A DNA stretch of 64,000 bases from Mangifera indica. Taxonomy: Eukaryota > Streptophyta > Magnoliopsida > Sapindales > Anacardiaceae. Under the pieces are notes generated by a model. That model was not told where the DNA came from. It did not search any database and was given only the letters and a program-made list of their open reading frames with translations. Below, piece by piece: positions 61,101-64,000 of the stretch (position 1 is the stretch's first letter; every line of letters begins with the position of its first letter). The stretch covers positions 9,926,449 through 9,990,448 of the forward strand of contig NC_058149.1 of assembly GCF_011075055.1 (NCBI RefSeq), in the 5' to 3' direction. A program made the position numbers and the translations under genes.

Positions 61101-62452
61101 ATAATGATTCGAATCTAGCATAAAATGGTATATACTATTGGTAAAATGTTAAATGATATGACATGCATGCGTGGAAATTACCTTGATTTGCCTCAGCACA
61201 TTCCAAAGCTAAATCAATGGCCGATTTCTTGTAGCCAACTACAACAACCCTTTTGCCCTTGAGCAGCTGAGTAGCAGCTTCCTCGTCCAGCTGACAGTAA
61301 TCAAGGCAATGCAACACCTTCCCCTCAAATTTCTCAGGCCCTTTGTTTCCTGGGAATGTTGGAACTCTTGGTATGTCACCATACTTCCCCGTACATAAAA
61401 CCACAAACTCGAATCCATACCACTGAAAAGCCAAACTTCACATTAATTTGTTAAAATCCTAAATATAAAGTATGAAACTTGAATCTCAAATTAGAAAATA
61501 TGGGCTTCTAGTTTGTGGTTTGTATGACTTTGTGCTATTTAATCTCAATAACTGTTTTTTTAAGTATAGTTCTCTCAAATATTCATATTATTTAGTATTA
61601 AAGTCATCATTATATCTCCTAGTTGCAATTGTATAACGGGGATGGTGATGCTAATATTGCAATGTTCGTCCATGACTAGTAAAAAGCTAATACGAAGCCA
61701 ACTCTCATGGTTTTTAGTAGGGTATACTCTCATATGATTGAGTACTATTTATCTTTTATTCAAAATTATTTAATCACATGATGATACATTATTTATATAT
61801 TTAATTGTATACTCAAAAATGTACATATGGTTTTATCGATATAATATCTGTGCATGCACATGCACACCCATCTATCAAGCTACACATACATAAATTTCAA
61901 TACATACGTACCCATCGATGAAGCCACACATACATAAATTTAAATACTGTTAAAAGGCTTTGAAAGTGTATTATGAATATATTTAGAGAAAGTAATAACG
62001 ACCTGAACGGAATCTGAATTGTTAGTTTGCACAGCAACCTCCCAAACAGGATGACCCGGCAAAGGGGTGTCATATTCTCCACCAAAATCAGCGGTTTGTG
62101 AGGCGGCGATGAAGCGGGTAGCCACCACTTTTGAATTGAACCTCACACACTTTAACAAATCAAAGTGTTTTGCGTAAGATTCCAGGTAATCCAGTACCTC
62201 AATATAACAAGGAATATCGGGATTACTTCTGTTAGGCCAAGGAAAATCAGCGAACTCGTAACCAACACGAGCCGACTGAAGCTTAGTAGAGTGGTAACAA
62301 CAGTTTTTCCAGACTCCTCCAATGGAGTCCGTGGCCTCAAACACTATCGGATCATGGTGACGTAGCTGTTTAGCCGCAGCTAGGCCACTTACACCAGCTC
62401 CAATAATGGCTATTTTGGAGACTACAAGATGACTTTGGATGTTGATGGCCAT
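58151..62452 (-). CDS. FMO1: FMO1-like flavin-containing monooxygenase, copy C, 520 aa
   Basis: Five exons on minus: 62452-62003, 61422-61182, 59412-59234, 59130-58781, 58493-58151; exon sizes are the same as in A and B. Motifs: GAGVSG (18-23), CTGKYG (160-165), FEGKVLHCLDY (182-192), GYKKSA (213-218). The family FATGY motif is FAAGY (374-378), a Thr376Ala change by one substitution. It is the most diverged copy: exon 1 differs from A at about 16 of 150 residues (for example Ser63Val and Phe80Ile), against 3 between A and B. Intron 2 is 1769 bp because of a family-M element (59635-60455) and a family-P element; intron 4 is 287 bp against 103 in A and B because of another family-P insertion. 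The frame is intact, so it may be active or altered in function; sequence alone cannot say. Confidence 0.92.
58568..58736. mobile_element. Family-P MITE in intron 4 of FMO1-like copy C
   Basis: It begins AAACTATACGTAATTACTTT and ends with inverted TTTACTCAAAGTAAATATAT, with the family core GATTTTGAATTAAAAATAAA. The same intron in A and B is 103 bp and lacks it, so it inserted after C separated. Confidence 0.75.
59635..60455. mobile_element. MULE-type MITE, family M, 821 bp, in intron 2 of copy C
   Basis: The ends are GGCCAAAAGACTTATTCTCA and inverted GGTGGGAAAATGTTTTTTGGC. A perfect 9-bp target duplication CTTTCATTA flanks it (59626-59634 and 60456-60464). The empty site is visible in intron 2 of A (CTTTTCATCAATCAACTAC, about 36292) and of B (CTTTCATCAATCAACTATT, about 48470). 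Confidence 0.93.
60752..60895. mobile_element. Family-P MITE in intron 2 of copy C
   Basis: The arms are AAACTATGTGCATAACTTTA and inverted AAAATTATGCACATAGCACT around a core with GTTTTATTTTTAATTTTC. It lies in the same intron as the family-M element. Confidence 0.7.
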
Positions 62453-62532
62453 GCTTGCTTGGAACAATATGAGGGTTTTTTGAATGGATGAAGAAGTACT
62501 TGGTTTGTGAAATGGCTAGCAACTTTGAGGTG

Positions 62533-62573
62533 TATTTATAATGCATTAGATGGGGTGTTTCTAAAAGCAGGTG
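62533..62573 (-). promoter_or_regulatory. Promoter elements of FMO1-like copy C
   Basis: The TATA box TATAAATA (62540-62533) is intact 81 bp before the ATG. The upstream G-box position reads CACCTG on the minus strand (CAGGTG on plus, 62568-62573) instead of CACGTG, so its core ACGT is lost. Confidence 0.65.
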
Positions 62574-62829
62574 AATGGAATTGAAAGATTGAAGGAGAAA
62601 GAGAGGAAAAGAGGAAAAGAGGCCATGGGTGACCATTTTCAATTATTATTATTATTTTTATTTTATTAAAGAGAAATTGTTTCCTTATTGGGTGGAACTT
62701 TCGTATAAATGACAAATGTTGATCTTCTTTGAATCTTCGAAACACTAAGATAATGAATGTATGCATACAATATATCAACTTGCTATAGCTGCCCTGCCAT
62801 GTTATTTTTCTTCCAAGGAAAAGCAGGAA

Positions 62830-63203
62830 TAATAGTTAGTAATATCTTATAATATACGATACGTATCCTATGATATAATACCATATAAATGATAAACAAT
62901 AAGTATCGTGAGGTGTATTAAATTAATACGATACGTATCCTACAATACAATACTTATTACAAATATGGATCAATAAACTTTTTTTTAAAAAAATAATAAT
63001 GTAATAAGGGTGTATATAAGAAATTTCAAAATTTTAAGAATATTTGTAATATCTTTTAAAATGATAATATGTCAATTAGAATTTTGTATTATTTTATTTT
63101 TTAAAAACTATATCATATAATACAATACGATATTTCATACACAATCCCGAAAATTAAATTTTTGATACATAACTTGATACGCTATTTGACTACTATAAGA
63201 ATA
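62830..63203. mobile_element. Unclassified AT-rich insertion private to unit C, about 374 bp
   Basis: Units A and B read straight across here (AGCAGG...AGCTTAATTAGA). Unit C has an extra block with repeated palindromic ATACGATACGTATCC words. The flanks AGGAATAA and AAGAATAA suggest an approximately 8-bp duplication. Similar words occur at 26740-27110. The ends are approximate. Confidence 0.6.
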
Positions 63204-64000
63204 ACTTAATCAGATTGCTGATTCCCTCTTAATCTTATATTATATGTATAAATATAATCATGTAATTAAGGTTTATGTTAGGGGGAAATTGCTCTGATCT
63301 CTCAAGAGATTTGATTATTAATTCTACAAATTATGCTTTAATTTTCTTGATCCTTTCGTCCACAAAACCAGTTGGATCAATCCACTCCATGGTTAAAGTA
63401 TTATTAATCAATCTAAGAGAAATTATGCAGTATAATACACTTTGATAGGGGTGTAATTAACGTTTTCCTAATAATTATATAAAGTTGGTCTTTTTAAATG
63501 AGATTAAATTATTTTCAAACATTAATTTATGCAAGAAAGGTTATGCGAGAAAGGGAGAAAAACCAAGTTTGTTCTTCAACAATCACGCGAATACTCAGGT
63601 ATGTCTAAATTAAATTAATTTGTGATAATTGTTAGTTGTAATTTTTTAATAATAGAATTTGGACAAATTTAAAGTTAATAGAATTTAAAAAAAATGTTTA
63701 TACATATTTAATGTTTTACATTCGCTTAATACATATTAAAATTTAGAGAGAATATTTTGTATTTTTACGTTAATATATCTAATGAGTTTTTTGAATTATA
63801 GTATTTAGTATTATTGTGATTAATTTTTTGCCCTAATTTTAGTAATATTAATTTTCAACTAAAACAATGGAAAGTGATTTCAGGGTTATATATAAAACAC
63901 TTGTAATTCAAAACTAATTGGCTTTTTATTTCATGTAATATTATAAAGGTGCTGAAATTGTTTTGATTTGAGTATCTTACTAGGGCCAAACTTGTTTTGA
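63204..64000. other. Unit C upstream region to window end
   Basis: It is paralogous to unit A 38430-38735 and unit B 50355-50700 at both ends (CTCTTAATCTTATATTAT; TTCATGTAATATTATAAAGG). An extra ~440 bp at about 63405-63850 is absent from A and B and is unassigned. No gene is seen. Confidence 0.5.

Larger units (their letters stand above)
58087..64000. repeat. Tandem unit C (at least 5.9 kb, cut by the window end)
   Basis: It starts at AAGTATATCTCCCTTTCC and follows units A and B through the gene and upstream region to at least 63985 (the ATTATAAAGGTGCTGAAAT stretch matches 50632 in B). Its right end lies outside the window, so a further copy may follow. Confidence 0.75.

Noticed and set aside
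34735..62452. YUCCA-type (auxin) monooxygenase as identity of the three FMOs
   Set aside because: Exon layout and blocks such as DYCKLDKEAA, FIESYLLWKLPL and SPYGSQDY match the FMO1 clade as I know it, not YUCCA.
1..64000. CRISPR arrays, operons, riboswitches, bacterial promoters
   Set aside because: The window is plant nuclear DNA. Regular short repeats seen here are microsatellites or decayed heptads, not spaced direct repeats with unique spacers.

Overview
The window is plant nuclear DNA. Genes are split by GT-AG introns, non-coding DNA is very AT-rich, and there are plant-specific families (RBOH, chloroplast PrxQ, FMO1-type monooxygenase) plus many small DNA transposons, a solo LTR and decayed Ty1/copia pieces. 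It is most likely a eudicot with a moderately repeat-rich genome; the species cannot be assigned from this. I rebuilt seven protein-coding genes exon by exon, and every spliced reading frame is open and a multiple of three.

Layout. 1-2.36 kb: repeat-rich spacer. 2.36-7.36 kb (-): TAD3/ADAT3, the non-catalytic partner of the tRNA A34 deaminase, 9 exons, 438 aa. 7.4-18.1 kb: 10.7 kb gene desert with MULE-type and hAT-type non-autonomous elements. 18.1-23.5 kb (+): RBOHE-type NADPH oxidase, 14 exons, 927 aa. 24.7-26.3 kb (-): a two-exon, 101-aa single-pass membrane protein of unknown function. 26.3-32.2 kb: spacer holding a 2.1-kb solo LTR with a perfect 5-bp target duplication. 32.2-34.3 kb (+): chloroplast peroxiredoxin Q, 4 exons, 213 aa. 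34.7-64 kb: three head-to-tail copies (A, B, C, all -) of an FMO1-like flavin monooxygenase, each 5 exons and 520 aa, in tandem units of about 11.4-12 kb.

Biology. RBOHE (apoplastic superoxide), PrxQ (plastid peroxide removal) and FMO1 (N-hydroxypipecolic acid synthesis, systemic acquired resistance) all relate to redox and immunity. From memory, Arabidopsis RBOHE (At1g19230) and FMO1 (At1g19250) sit with one gene between them, so the RBOHE - small gene - FMO1 order here probably reflects old microsynteny, with FMO1 locally triplicated (and PrxQ between). A and B are the youngest pair; C is more diverged. All three frames are intact, but A and C each carry a substitution in a different conserved FMO motif and each has lost a different promoter motif (TATA box in A, G-box in C).

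The tandem units also date mobile-element insertions: several non-autonomous elements occur in one unit and have a clean empty site in the others, which defines their ends and target duplications directly. No RNA genes, CRISPR arrays or bacterial-type features were seen.
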